Shown here: positions 42,811-55,001 of the stretch, in pieces
Layout: each line of letters starts with the position of its first letter
Numbering within the stretch: the first letter of the stretch is position 1
Origin: Rhodobacter sp.
Lineage (GTDB): Bacteria > Pseudomonadota > Alphaproteobacteria > Rhodobacterales > Rhodobacteraceae
Length of the DNA stretch: 64,000 nt
Assembly: GCA_027484145.1 (NCBI GenBank)
Contig: JAIXUH010000007.1
Span: 1 to 64,000 of the forward strand
Direction of reading: 5' to 3'
Notes under the pieces: model-generated
The model's database searches: none
Told to the model about the DNA's origin: nothing
What the model saw: the letters and a program-made list of their open reading frames with translations, nothing else
Program-made: the position numbers and the translations under genes

Positions 42811-43791
42811 ATGCGCGCGCTGATCGCTGCCCTGTTTCTTCTTGCCAGCCCGGCCACCGCCGAATGCATCGGGCAAAATCTGCTGGAAACCATGCCTGCC
42901 CCGGCGCGCGACGCCCTCGAATCAGCCGCGCGCGCTGTGCCCTACCCGGAAGGCAACTTCTGGCTGGCGCGCAAGGACGACATGCAGGTCACGCTTGTGG
43001 GCACCTATCACCTTGGCGACCCGCGCCATGACGCCAATTTCGCAGCCCTTTCCCCCCGGATCGTCAAGGCGGCAACCGTCCTGGTCGAGGCGGGCCCGGA
43101 TGAGGAAAAGGCGCTGATGGACCGTGTGGCGCGCGATCCTTCGGTGATCGTCAGCCAAGGCGCGACCTTGCCCGAACTTCTGACGCCCGCAGACTGGACC
43201 CTGCTGTCCGAGGCGCTGACCAAGCGCGGCATCCCGCCCTTCGTGGCGGCAAAATTCCGCCCTTGGTATGTCACGATGATGCTGGCCATTCCGGCCTGCG
43301 ATCTGAAAGATATCGGCATCGCCAAGGGCTTGGACGGGATGGTGATCGAATATGCCACCGCCATCGGCCGCCCCGTCCGCGCGCTTGAACCCTATGACAC
43401 GGTGTTTCGCCTGTTCGATTCCATGACGTTGGACGAGGTGATGGGCCTGATCCGGTCGACCCTTGCGATGGAAGACCGCGCTGCGGATTACTCCGTCACG
43501 CTGGCCGACACCTATTTTGACCAGAAGTCGCGGCTGATCTGGGAGTTGATGCGCGCCGAGTCTTTGGCCTTGCCCGGATACACCCCCGAAAAGGTGGCCG
43601 CCGAATTTGCTGCGATGGAAGAGGCGATGATGTCGGCCCGCAACCGCGCGTGGATTCCTGTCATCGAAAGGGCCGCACAGGATGGTCCGGTGTTTGCCGC
43701 CTTTGGCGCACTGCACATTCCCGGCCATGATGGCGTGGCCGCGCTGATGGAACGGGCGGGTTGGACGCTGGAACGTCTGCCCGCACCATGA
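42811..43791 (+). CDS. TraB/GumN family protein, secreted
   Basis: Signal peptide; ..NFWLARKDDMQVTLVGTYHLGDPRHDANFAALSPRIVKAATVLVEAGPDEE..; C-terminal ..FAAFGALHIPGHDGVAALMERAGWTLERL.. Confidence 0.9.
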   Translation: MRALIAALFLLASPATAECIGQNLLETMPAPARDALESAARAVPYPEGNFWLARKDDMQVTLVGTYHLGDPRHDANFAALSPRIVKAATVLVEAGPDEEKALMDRVARDPSVIVSQGATLPELLTPADWTLLSEALTKRGIPPFVAAKFRPWYVTMMLAIPACDLKDIGIAKGLDGMVIEYATAIGRPVRALEPYDTVFRLFDSMTLDEVMGLIRSTLAMEDRAADYSVTLADTYFDQKSRLIWELMRAESLALPGYTPEKVAAEFAAMEEAMMSARNRAWIPVIERAAQDGPVFAAFGALHIPGHDGVAALMERAGWTLERLPAP

Positions 43792-44543
43792 CCATCGCCC
43801 CCGAACTCGCTGGCCACCGGGTCATCCGGCTGACCTTTCTGGATTGCGGCAGGTTCTGCGTGACATCCGGTCCGCGCGTGATCGGTATTCCTGCCTATCT
43901 GATCGAAACCGACCGTGGCGCGAAGATCCTTGTCGATGGCGGCTTTCCGCCCGCCTATACGCAGGCCGAAGCGGCATCCATCGCTGATGGCCTTGCCAGT
44001 TTTGGCCATCTGATTGACCATGGCGCCCAGTATCAGGTTCCGGCCCAGCTTGCAGCCTGTGGCCTTGCCATGTCGGACCTGACGCTGCACATCCTGACCC
44101 ATGGTCACATTGACCACGTCGGCGCGCTGCCGTTGATCCACTGCCCCCTGATCCTGACAGCGGCCGAACGGGCAGATCCGGTGCCGCGCTATTTCGGGGC
44201 GGCCCGCCCCCTTGTCTGGCCGGACGTGGAAACCCGGATGGTCACCGCCAAAACCGACCTGTGTCAGGGCCTGACCCTGCTGCCCACCCCCGGCCACACG
44301 CCGGGACATCTTTCGGTGCTGGTGGACTTGCCGCAATCGGGATGCGTGATTCTGGCCGCCGATGCCATCAACCGCCACAGCGAACCCGCCGAGGGGTTTG
44401 CCGACGCGGCCGATCCGGCGGCAGCGGCCCACAGTGCCGCCTTGCTGTTCGCCCACCGTGACGCAACCGGCGGGCGGATCATCTATGGCCATGACCCCGC
44501 ACAATGGCCTGCCCTGCCAAAAGCACCGGCCTGCCTGACGTGA
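43788..44543 (+). CDS. MBL-fold hydrolase (N-acyl-homoserine-lactonase-like/glyoxalase II-like)
   Basis: ..LTHGHIDHVGALPLI..; ..TLLPTPGHTPGHLSVLVDLPQSGCVILAADAINRHSEPAEGF..; ATGA overlap with previous gene. Confidence 0.85.
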   Translation: MTIAPELAGHRVIRLTFLDCGRFCVTSGPRVIGIPAYLIETDRGAKILVDGGFPPAYTQAEAASIADGLASFGHLIDHGAQYQVPAQLAACGLAMSDLTLHILTHGHIDHVGALPLIHCPLILTAAERADPVPRYFGAARPLVWPDVETRMVTAKTDLCQGLTLLPTPGHTPGHLSVLVDLPQSGCVILAADAINRHSEPAEGFADAADPAAAAHSAALLFAHRDATGGRIIYGHDPAQWPALPKAPACLT

Positions 44544-44690
44544 CGCGCGGGCGCGCCACCCGGTCATGCACCTGTGGGCGGCCTGTTGCCGCACTGCAGC
44601 ATCCACACAAGAGTCACATCCGGCCCCGCGTGACAAAACCCTGCCAGCGGCCTATAAGGCGGGCAATTCCCCATCCCACGAAGGCATATC

Positions 44691-45611
44691 ATGACCACGC
44701 TCGTTTTTGGCCACAAATCCCCCGATACCGATTCGACCGGCTCGCCCATCATCTGGGCTTGGTATCTGTCCGAGGTTAAAGGCACCCCTGCCAAGGCCGT
44801 TCTGCTGGGCGAACCCAACACCGAAGCGGCCTTTGTGCTGCGGCACTGGAACTTGGCCAAGCCCGAGTTCATCGCCGACGTCACGGCGGATGATAAGGTT
44901 GTCATCGTCGACACCAACAACCCCGCCGAACTGCCGCCGTCGATCAATGATGCCAAGATTCAGGCCATCATCGACCACCACATGCTTGTGGGCGGCATCA
45001 AGACCAAGACCCCGATCGACATCACCATCCGCCCGCTGGCCTGCACCGCCACCATTATGCATGACCTGATAGGGGCCGATCTGGCCAAGGCACCGACGTC
45101 GATCAAGGGGGCGATGCTCTCGTGCATCCTGTCTGACACGCTGGAATTCCGCTCGCCTACCACCACGCCACATGACAAGGCCGTTGCCGAAAAGCTGGCG
45201 GCGGATCTGGGTGTGAACATCAGCGAACTGGCGACCGCCATGTTCGAAGCCAAATCCGATGTGTCCGAGTTTTCGGACGCGGTGCTGCTGCGGATGGATT
45301 CCAAGGAATACAACGTGGCGGGCAAGGAACTGCGCGTGTCCGTCCTTGAAACCACGGCGCCCAAGGTTCTTCTGGACCGCAAGGCCAGCCTGATGGCCTC
45401 GATGGTGGATGTGGCGAAAGAAGATGGCGCCGATCAGGTGCTGCTGTTCATCATCGACATCCTCAAGGAAGAAGCCACGCTTTTGGTGCCGAACGATCTG
45501 GTCAAGCAAATGGCCGAAGCCTCCTTCGGCTGCACGGTCACCGGGGATACCGTTGTTCTGCCGGGCATCATGTCGCGCAAGAAACAAATCATCCCGTCGC
45601 TGAAACTGTAA
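44691..45611 (+). CDS. ppaC: manganese-dependent inorganic pyrophosphatase
   Basis: MTTLVFGHKSPDTDSTGSPIIWAWYL..; ..VIVDTNNPAELPPSINDAKIQAIIDHHMLVGGIKT..; DHH family. Confidence 0.95.
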   Translation: MTTLVFGHKSPDTDSTGSPIIWAWYLSEVKGTPAKAVLLGEPNTEAAFVLRHWNLAKPEFIADVTADDKVVIVDTNNPAELPPSINDAKIQAIIDHHMLVGGIKTKTPIDITIRPLACTATIMHDLIGADLAKAPTSIKGAMLSCILSDTLEFRSPTTTPHDKAVAEKLAADLGVNISELATAMFEAKSDVSEFSDAVLLRMDSKEYNVAGKELRVSVLETTAPKVLLDRKASLMASMVDVAKEDGADQVLLFIIDILKEEATLLVPNDLVKQMAEASFGCTVTGDTVVLPGIMSRKKQIIPSLKL

Positions 45612-45632
45612 AGCGACAGGCAAGTTGAACAG

Positions 45633-45661
45633 GGGCCGGGACTTTATCCCGGCCCTTTTTC
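45633..45661 (+). terminator. intrinsic terminator of ppaC
   Basis: GGGCCGGGA-cttta-TCCCGGCCC-TTTTTC. Confidence 0.95.
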
Positions 45662-45723
45662 TTGGCATCGCCTTTGCCGCGACGAAGTCTGCCCCAAATG
45701 ACCGACAGCCGGAAAGGCCCGCC

Positions 45724-46599
45724 ATGACCGAAATCATCCGCTCGCTTGCACAGATCGCTGAACGATACGACGCCCTGTTTTGTGACCTGTGGGGGTGCCT
45801 GCACAATGGTGTGGCCCCGTTTCCAGCCGCAGTATCGGCCCTTCAGTCGTTTCGGGCGGGCGGCGGCAAAGTTATCTTGCTGACCAACGCACCGCGCCCG
45901 AAATCAAGCGTCATCAAACAGTTGGAAAGAATGGGCCTGCCGCGCGATACATGGGATGACGTGGCCACGTCGGGCGATGCCAGCCAATACGCCATGCTGT
46001 CGGGGGCCGTCGGGCAAAAGGTGTTCCACATCGGCGCCGTCAAAGACGAACCTTTCTTTGCCGATTTCGGCGATGATCTGGCCGATCTTGCCGCCCGTTC
46101 CACCACCACCCGCGTGCCGCTTGATCAGGCCGAAGGGATCATCTGCACTGGCCTTGCCGACGATGTGACCGAAACACCGGACGATTACCGTAGCACCTTG
46201 CTGTATGCCAAGGCCAAGGACCTGCCGATGCTTTGCGCCAACCCTGATATCATCGTCGATATGGGTGAACGGCGTCTCTATTGCGCCGGGGCCCTGGCGC
46301 AGGCTTACGAAGAGATGGGCGGCCGCGTGATCTATTTCGGCAAGCCGCATCCCCCGGTGTATGATCTGGCCCGGGCCCGCCTTGGCCTTGATGACCCGCG
46401 CATCCTGTGCGTGGGCGACGGCGCGCCCACCGATGTGCAGGGTGGCATCGCCGAGGGGCTGGATACGCTGTTCATCACCGGCGGTATTGCCGCTGCGTCC
46501 TTTGGCCCCGATGCGGCCAACCCCGATCCTGCCCTGCTAAAGGCATGGTCGCAGGAACAGCAGCTTTCGCCCACCTTTGCCATGGGTCATCTGCGCTAG
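45724..46599 (+). CDS. TIGR01459-type HAD-like hydrolase
   Basis: MTEIIRSLAQIAERYDALFCDLWGCLHNGVAPFPAAVSALQSFRAGGGKVILLTNAPRP.. Confidence 0.9.
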   Translation: MTEIIRSLAQIAERYDALFCDLWGCLHNGVAPFPAAVSALQSFRAGGGKVILLTNAPRPKSSVIKQLERMGLPRDTWDDVATSGDASQYAMLSGAVGQKVFHIGAVKDEPFFADFGDDLADLAARSTTTRVPLDQAEGIICTGLADDVTETPDDYRSTLLYAKAKDLPMLCANPDIIVDMGERRLYCAGALAQAYEEMGGRVIYFGKPHPPVYDLARARLGLDDPRILCVGDGAPTDVQGGIAEGLDTLFITGGIAAASFGPDAANPDPALLKAWSQEQQLSPTFAMGHLR

Positions 46600-46726
46600 G
46601 GCATAATTGATCGCGTAACATTATTGCGCCATTAGGTGCATTATTGAAAATACATTGCGCAGCAAGATTGCGCCGCGTCGCGGCATTTGCTAGGGTCCCC
46701 AGCAACCAGCCAAGGGAATCGCACAG

Positions 46727-47170
46727 ATGTTGGACAACATGCCGCGCGGCACGATCTGCATCGAAGATCTTGAAATCGGAATGATGCGCCATCTGACCAA
46801 ACTGGTCACGGATCGCGACATCGAGTTGTTTGCCGAGGTATCGACCGACCGCAACCCGGTGCATCTGGATGAGGCCTATGCGCAGGACACGATTTTTGCC
46901 GGGCGCATCGCCCATGGCATGCTGACTGCTGGCCTGATCTCGGCCGTCATTGGCGAACAGCTTCCGGGGCATGGCACGGTCTATCTGGGCCAGTCGTTGC
47001 GGTTTATGGCGCCGGTCCGTCCGGGCGATACCGTGCGCGCCGAAGTCACGGTTACAGCAATCGACCATGCGAAACGGCGGGTTACCCTTGAAACCCATTG
47101 TCTGGTGGGTAAAACGGTTGTCTTGAAAGGCGAAGCGCTGGTTCTGGCGCCAAGCCGCAAGTTCGACTGA
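46727..47170 (+). CDS. MaoC-like (R)-hydratase
   Basis: ..ISAVIGEQLPGHGTVYLGQSLRFMAPVRPGDTVRAEVTVTAIDHAKRRVTLETHC..; ..FAGRIAHGMLTAGLISA. Confidence 0.93.
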   Translation: MLDNMPRGTICIEDLEIGMMRHLTKLVTDRDIELFAEVSTDRNPVHLDEAYAQDTIFAGRIAHGMLTAGLISAVIGEQLPGHGTVYLGQSLRFMAPVRPGDTVRAEVTVTAIDHAKRRVTLETHCLVGKTVVLKGEALVLAPSRKFD

Positions 47171-47209
47171 CGGGGACCGGAACGCCGGGCGCCCCAGACC
47201 CGGGGAAGA

Positions 47210-48133
47210 ATGCTGGTTCATCATCATTGGCACGGCCTTGACGCCACCACGCGCGGTTCTTCCTGCGCGATGGGAAACTTTGATGGCGTGCATCTGGGCC
47301 ACCGGGCCGTGATCGACCTTGCCCGCACGGATGCGCCTTTGGGCATAGTCACGTTCGAACCCCACCCGCGCGAATACTTCGCCCCCGATGCCCCGCCATT
47401 CCGGCTGATGAATGCCGAAGCGCGGGCGAACCGGCTGGCGAAACTGGGCGTGCAGCACATGTTCGAACTGCCGTTCAACGCGGCCCTTGCATCCCTTGGA
47501 CCCGAGGAATTTGCGCGTGACGTGTTGGCAAACGGGCTTGGCGTGTCGCATGTCGTGGTCGGCTCCGACTTTTGCTTTGGCAAGGGCCGCACCGGAAAGG
47601 CCAATGATCTGAAGACACTGGGGGAAACATATGGCTTTCGGACCACCATTGCCGACCTGATCCGTTCGGGGGGCGGGCCCATCTCCTCGACCGCGATCCG
47701 GCAGGCGCTGTCGGATGGCCGCCCGCGTGATGCCGCCGCCATGCTGGGCCACTGGCACCGCATCGAGGGTGAGGTGATGCATGGCGAAAAGCGGGGCCGC
47801 GAGTTGGGCTATCCCACCGCGAACATGTCCGTGGCGGGCCTGCACCTGCCGCGCCTTGGCGTTTATGCGGTCAAAGTCGACGTGCTGACCGGCCCGCACA
47901 AGGGCAATTACGGCGGCGCGGCCAGCCTTGGGGTTCGGCCGATGTTCGGGGTCAACCAGCCCAACCTTGAAACCTTTCTGTTCGACTTTTCGGGCAATCT
48001 GTATGGCGAGCATCTGTCGATCGCCTTTGTCGATTACCTGCGCCCCGAAATGAAGTTTGACGGCCTGCCCGGCCTCATCACGCAAATGAATGCCGATTGC
48101 GACCGCGCCCGCGACATTCTGACCGCGCTCTGA
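47210..48133 (+). CDS. ribF: bifunctional riboflavin kinase/FAD synthetase
   Basis: ..CAMGNFDGVHLGHRAVIDLA..; ..GSDFCFGKGRTGKANDLKTL..; ..GRELGYPTANMSVAGLHLPRLGVYAVKV.. Confidence 0.97.
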   Translation: MLVHHHWHGLDATTRGSSCAMGNFDGVHLGHRAVIDLARTDAPLGIVTFEPHPREYFAPDAPPFRLMNAEARANRLAKLGVQHMFELPFNAALASLGPEEFARDVLANGLGVSHVVVGSDFCFGKGRTGKANDLKTLGETYGFRTTIADLIRSGGGPISSTAIRQALSDGRPRDAAAMLGHWHRIEGEVMHGEKRGRELGYPTANMSVAGLHLPRLGVYAVKVDVLTGPHKGNYGGAASLGVRPMFGVNQPNLETFLFDFSGNLYGEHLSIAFVDYLRPEMKFDGLPGLITQMNADCDRARDILTAL

Positions 48134-48174
48134 TTCTGCTGGTGAAACCCCCTGCCCCAAGGCACCCTGTCCCG

Positions 48175-48624
48175 ATGACCCTGCGCGCGAAATACTGGGA
48201 ATCCGTCCCGCTGACCAAGATGACCCCCGAAGAATGGGAGGCATTGTGCGACGGCTGCGGCAAATGCTGCCTGAACAAGATCGAATACGAAGATACGGGC
48301 GAGGTTGATTTCACCCGCATCGCCTGCCGCCTGCTGGATGGGCAAACCTGTCGTTGCACCAATTATGACATCCGTCGCCAGTTCGTGCCTGATTGTGTGC
48401 AGCTGTCGCCCAAGACCTTGCCCAAGATCGCCTATTGGATGCCGCGCACCTGCGCCTACCGCCTGCTTTACGAAGGCAAACCCCTGCCCGAATGGCACCC
48501 GTTGCTGACGGGTGATCCCGAAAGCACGCACAGGGCCGGGGCGTCGGTGCGCGGCTGGACGATCCCCGAATTCGAGGTGGATGAAGATGATTGGGAAGAT
48601 TACGTGATCGAGGAAAAGCCCTGA
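48175..48624 (+). CDS. YcgN/UPF0260 family cysteine cluster protein
   Basis: MTLRAKYWESVPLTKMTPEEWEALCDGCGKCCLNKIEYEDTGEVDFTRIACRLLDGQTCRCTNYDIRRQFVPDC. Confidence 0.95.
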   Translation: MTLRAKYWESVPLTKMTPEEWEALCDGCGKCCLNKIEYEDTGEVDFTRIACRLLDGQTCRCTNYDIRRQFVPDCVQLSPKTLPKIAYWMPRTCAYRLLYEGKPLPEWHPLLTGDPESTHRAGASVRGWTIPEFEVDEDDWEDYVIEEKP

Positions 48625-49655
48625 TGTTCTTCGCCTCTGACAATACCTCAGCCGCCGCGCCGTCTGTCATGTCCGCTGTCCTTGCCGCGAACGAAGGCTA
48701 TGCGCGCGGCTATGGCGCCGACCCGATCATGGCGCGCGTGACGGCTGAGTTGCGCGCCATGTTCGAGGCCCCCGATGCGGTGGTGCATCTGGTGGCTACG
48801 GGTACAGCCGCCAATGCCCTTGCCCTTGCCACGTTCATCCAGCCTTGGCAGGCCGTGTTCTGCCATCGCCATGCCCACATCGCCGAAGACGAATGCGGCG
48901 CGCCGGAATTCTTCACCAATGGCGCCAAACTGGCCCTTGTCGATGGGGCCCATGGCAAGATGACACCCGAGGCCCTGACACAAGCCCTTGGCAGCACGGG
49001 GGAAAGCGGCGTGCACGGTGTGCAGCGCGGCATCCTGTCGCTGACCAACGTGACCGAGGCCGGCACCGTCTACACCCCAGCCGAGATTGCGGCCCTGACC
49101 GCCCTTGCCAAGGAAAGGGGGCTGCCTTGCCACCTTGATGGCGCGCGTTTTGCCAATGCGCTGGTGGCCACGGGGGCCACGCCCGCGCAGATGACATGGC
49201 AGGCCGGCATTGATGCGGTGTCGTTTGGCGGCACCAAGAATGGCTGCCTTGGGGTCGAGGCGGTGGTGATCTTTGACCCGGCCAAGGATTGGGAACTGCA
49301 GTTGCGCCGCAAGCGGGGCGGGCACCTGTTTTCCAAGAACCGCTTTCTTGCGGCCCAGATGGAGGGTTACCTGCAGGACGGGGCTTGGCTGCATCTGGCA
49401 GAGCATGCCAATGCCATGGCCACACGCCTTGCCACAGGGTTGGCCGCCATTCCGGATGCCACCCAACGCCATCCGGTGCAGGCCAACATGATGTTCCCCG
49501 AATGGCCCGAAGGCACGCACGAGCGTCTGGAAGCGGCAGGCGCCGTCTATTACCGCTTTCCCGCCCCTGCGGGACGCGAGGGCGCGCGGTTGGTCACCTC
49601 GTGGTCAACCACCGAGGCTGACGTGGATGCCTTTCTTGCTGCTTTCGCCACTTAA
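48624..49655 (+). CDS. ltaE: low-specificity L-threonine aldolase
   Basis: MFFASDNTSAAAPSVMSAVLAANEGYARGYGADPIMARVTAELRAMFEAPDAVVHLVATGTAANALAL..; ..DAVSFGGTKNGCLGVEAVV... Confidence 0.92.
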   Translation: MFFASDNTSAAAPSVMSAVLAANEGYARGYGADPIMARVTAELRAMFEAPDAVVHLVATGTAANALALATFIQPWQAVFCHRHAHIAEDECGAPEFFTNGAKLALVDGAHGKMTPEALTQALGSTGESGVHGVQRGILSLTNVTEAGTVYTPAEIAALTALAKERGLPCHLDGARFANALVATGATPAQMTWQAGIDAVSFGGTKNGCLGVEAVVIFDPAKDWELQLRRKRGGHLFSKNRFLAAQMEGYLQDGAWLHLAEHANAMATRLATGLAAIPDATQRHPVQANMMFPEWPEGTHERLEAAGAVYYRFPAPAGREGARLVTSWSTTEADVDAFLAAFAT

Positions 49656-49658
49656 GGG

Positions 49659-50498
49659 TCAGCATGCCTCCAGATGCATCTGAACCGACCGCGCCACCAC
49701 GCCGGCATGGGTGATCGGCACCATATGCCCGGCCCCCGGCACCACCAAGCGCGTTGACTGGGCAAAGCGGCGGTGCAACTCCGTCTGCACTGCATCAATG
49801 ATCGGCGGGCTATCGGCCCCTTCGACCAGCAACACCGGAACACCGACAGATTCGATCCGCAGATAGGCCAGAAGGCCCGCCGCATCATCCAGCAGAACCG
49901 GGTTCTGCGCGACGATCAGATGAATACGGTCAATGATATAGCTGCGTTGCCGCTCGGGCAGGTCGGCCAGAGACTCTCCCGTGCCCCAATCCGCATGGAA
50001 CATGGCAGCGGCCTCTTCACGCCGGCCTTCCAGCAGCACACGCGCGAAATCCAGATGCTGGGCGCGGAACGGCGCATAGGCCGGATGCTCGGCCGCGCGG
50101 GCGGCGGCAAAGATCACAGGCTCGACCAGCGTCAGGCTGCGCACCAGATCGGGGCGTTCCAGTGCGATCCGCATTGCCAGCGTTCCGCCGAAGGAATGAC
50201 CGATCAGGTCAATCGGGGCGCCATTGCCCAGTCGTTCGGCCAATCCGGTTGCAATGCGCGTGGATAGCCCGTGCAGATCGGCCTTGCCATCCCAATCGGC
50301 GGCCTTGCCATGGCCCGGCTGGTCAAAGCCAACCACCGTCAGCCCGGTCAGTTTTTCGGCAAGCGCCGACCACGCCCCGGAATGCGCCAGCGAACAATGC
50401 AGCGCCAAGAGCGGGCGCGCGCCGCCACGGTCCCAGGTCCGGGTGGGCACTTGCCCCTGATCGGCCGGCAAAAGGGCAAGGTCTTCTGGCATCAGCAT
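49659..50498 (-). CDS. alpha/beta fold hydrolase
   Basis: ..[50 protein letters not shown]..; ..[32 protein letters not shown]..; catalytic GHSFG. Confidence 0.92.
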   Translation of the reverse strand: MLMPEDLALLPADQGQVPTRTWDRGGARPLLALHCSLAHSGAWSALAEKLTGLTVVGFDQPGHGKAADWDGKADLHGLSTRIATGLAERLGNGAPIDLIGHSFGGTLAMRIALERPDLVRSLTLVEPVIFAAARAAEHPAYAPFRAQHLDFARVLLEGRREEAAAMFHADWGTGESLADLPERQRSYIIDRIHLIVAQNPVLLDDAAGLLAYLRIESVGVPVLLVEGADSPPIIDAVQTELHRRFAQSTRLVVPGAGHMVPITHAGVVARSVQMHLEAC

Positions 50499-50766
50499 TA
50501 TCCGAACAAGGGCGTTTTGGCTGCCGAGCCGTCCTGCCGCCAGAACCTCTCATTGCCCGCGATCAAAGTGGTTCGCCGAATACACCGCAAAAGGCCCGAT
50601 TTTCAAGCGTTTTCGCGGCTTGCTCGGTCATCTGGGAACATCGCTCCAACAGATCGGCCACGTCGGCCAATCAATTGGCCCCGTGACCAACAGGTCAGGT
50701 TTGCAAGGCCCCCGGCGGGTGGTAAGCGGTGTCACAATTTCGATTCCGTGGCCCCGGAGACAAAAA

Positions 50767-51786
50767 ATGCCCGCCATCACAGAACCCAAGCTGATCACCG
50801 GCAATGCGAACACGTCGCTTGCCAAAGCCATCGCCCGGCGCATGTCGGTACATCGTGGCATGTCCGTCGGGTTGGTGGACGCGCGGGTCGAACGCTTCAA
50901 TGATCAGGAAATCTTTGTCGAGGTGTTCGAGAACGTGCGTGGCGAAGACATGTATGTCATTCAGTCCACGTCGAACCCGGCCAATGACAACCTCATGGAA
51001 CTCTTGATCATGACCGATGCGCTGCGCCGGTCGTCGGCGGCCCGCATCACCGCCGTGATCCCCTATTTCGGTTACGCCCGCCAAGACCGCCGCGCCAAGG
51101 CCCGCACACCGATTTCCGCCAAACTGGTGGCCAACCTGATCGAAACCGCCGGGGTTGACCGGGTTCTGACCCTTGACCTGCATGCGGCACAGATTCAGGG
51201 GTTCTTCGACATTCCGGTCGATAACCTTTATGCAAGCCCGGTTTTCGCTCTGGATATCGAGCATCACTTCAAGGGTCAGATGGATGATCTGATGATTATC
51301 TCGCCCGATGTTGGCGGTGTGGCGCGGGCGCGCGAACTGGCCAAACGGATCAATGCGCCCCTGTCCATCGTCGACAAACGGCGCGAAAAGGCAGGCGAGA
51401 TTGCCGGCATGACCGTGATCGGCAATGTCGAAGGCAAGAAGTGCATTATCGTCGACGACATCTGCGATACCGCCGGCACCCTGTGCAAGGCCGCCGAAGT
51501 GCTGATGGAAAACGGCGCCGTCGAAGTGCACAGCTATATCACCCATGGCGTGCTGTCCGGCCCCGCGGTCGAGCGTGTTCAGAATTCGGTCATGAAATCA
51601 CTGGTCATCACCGATTCGATTGAACCGACCGAAGCGGTGAAAACGGCGCGAAACATCCGCATCGTGCCAACCGCCCCGATGTTTGCGCAGGCCGTGCTGA
51701 ACATCTGGAACGGCACCAGCGTGTCATCGCTGTTTGAAACGGAAACCCTCGTTCCGATCTATGAAGGCATGTATCAGCGCACCTGA
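50767..51786 (+). CDS. prs: ribose-phosphate pyrophosphokinase
   Basis: [82 protein letters not shown].. Confidence 0.97.
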   Translation: MPAITEPKLITGNANTSLAKAIARRMSVHRGMSVGLVDARVERFNDQEIFVEVFENVRGEDMYVIQSTSNPANDNLMELLIMTDALRRSSAARITAVIPYFGYARQDRRAKARTPISAKLVANLIETAGVDRVLTLDLHAAQIQGFFDIPVDNLYASPVFALDIEHHFKGQMDDLMIISPDVGGVARARELAKRINAPLSIVDKRREKAGEIAGMTVIGNVEGKKCIIVDDICDTAGTLCKAAEVLMENGAVEVHSYITHGVLSGPAVERVQNSVMKSLVITDSIEPTEAVKTARNIRIVPTAPMFAQAVLNIWNGTSVSSLFETETLVPIYEGMYQRT

Positions 51787-51793
51787 GGCGCGC

Positions 51794-52144
51794 TCAGGCG
51801 ATGTCCCAGTCATCCTCGTCCCGCACAGGGCCGAGGGCGACCCAATCGGCACGAATACGGGCCACGCGGGTATCGCCCCATGTCTTGAACACCAGGTGAA
51901 ACCCCTTTTCCGTGACATTTTCGGCCATCAGGTCGGCACGGGCATTGGTGCCATGCGCAATGTCCCACATCGAAATGCTGACCGTTACTGCAGGGGCTTC
52001 GTGGAAGGGATCCTTGAACGTCACGATATGACGGCTTTCGCGGTCGCCTGACCCGGTCCACATCACACCGCCATCGGCAAAATCCGAAAACATCACCCGC
52101 GATCCTTGTTGGATGCCGATGCTGCCTGTTGAAAATCGTCTCAT
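51794..52144 (-). CDS. H-type lectin domain protein
   Basis: MRRFSTGSIGIQQGSRVMFSDFADGGVMWTGSGDRESRHIVTFKDPFHEAPAVTVSISMWDIAHGTNARADLMAENVTEKGFHLVFKTWGDTRVARIRADWVALG. Confidence 0.75.
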   Translation of the reverse strand: MRRFSTGSIGIQQGSRVMFSDFADGGVMWTGSGDRESRHIVTFKDPFHEAPAVTVSISMWDIAHGTNARADLMAENVTEKGFHLVFKTWGDTRVARIRADWVALGPVRDEDDWDIA

Positions 52145-52207
52145 GCCAGTGGTCTTCATCATCAAACACTCTAGCAGAATAAATCGGCAAAAATCTGGCC
52201 AAAAACA

Positions 52208-52234
52208 AAAAGGCCCCCAGTTTCGGGGGCCTTT
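52208..52234 (-). terminator. intrinsic terminator of the ATP synthase operon
   Basis: Reverse complement AAAGGCCCCCGAAACTGGGGGCCTTTTTGTTTTT. Confidence 0.93.
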
Positions 52235-52257
52235 GTCATTACAAGATCACGCGGTGC

Positions 52258-52644
52258 TTAGTGGCTGGTCGCTGCACGCAGCGCCAGCATGTCGGCCACC
52301 ATCTTTTCAGCGGCGTCCTTGTCCTCGGCAATCGCTGCGGCGGCTTTGGCTTCGGCAACCATCGCATCGAACATGGCCGAGTCAGCCTCCTCCACCGGCA
52401 CCGCACGTTCGGCCAAAACCGATACGCCCGATGCGCTGATTTCGGCAAACCCGCCTGTCACGATGTAGGACTTGGTCCCTTCAGACGAAACCGCCTTCAG
52501 GATACCGGGGCGCAGGGTGGTGATGGTGGGGGCATGCCCCTCCATCGCCGTCAGGTCGCCATCGGCACCCGGAATCTGCACCTCGGACGCCTGAACCGAC
52601 GCGAGGCGCCGTTCAGGGCTGACGAGGTCGAACTGAACTGCCAT
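52258..52644 (-). CDS. atpC: F1F0 ATP synthase epsilon subunit
   Basis: [49 protein letters not shown].. Confidence 0.96.
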   Translation of the reverse strand: MAVQFDLVSPERRLASVQASEVQIPGADGDLTAMEGHAPTITTLRPGILKAVSSEGTKSYIVTGGFAEISASGVSVLAERAVPVEEADSAMFDAMVAEAKAAAAIAEDKDAAEKMVADMLALRAATSH

Positions 52645-52654
52645 GGTTTCCCCC

Positions 52655-54981
<2,327 letters not shown>

Positions 54982-55001
54982 ATCCCTGTCCTTTCAGACG
55001 C

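Noticed and set aside
46475-48244. 589-aa minus-strand ORF
   Set aside because: Antisense to the HAD-like gene, MaoC and ribF, spanning several real genes; no recognisable domains.
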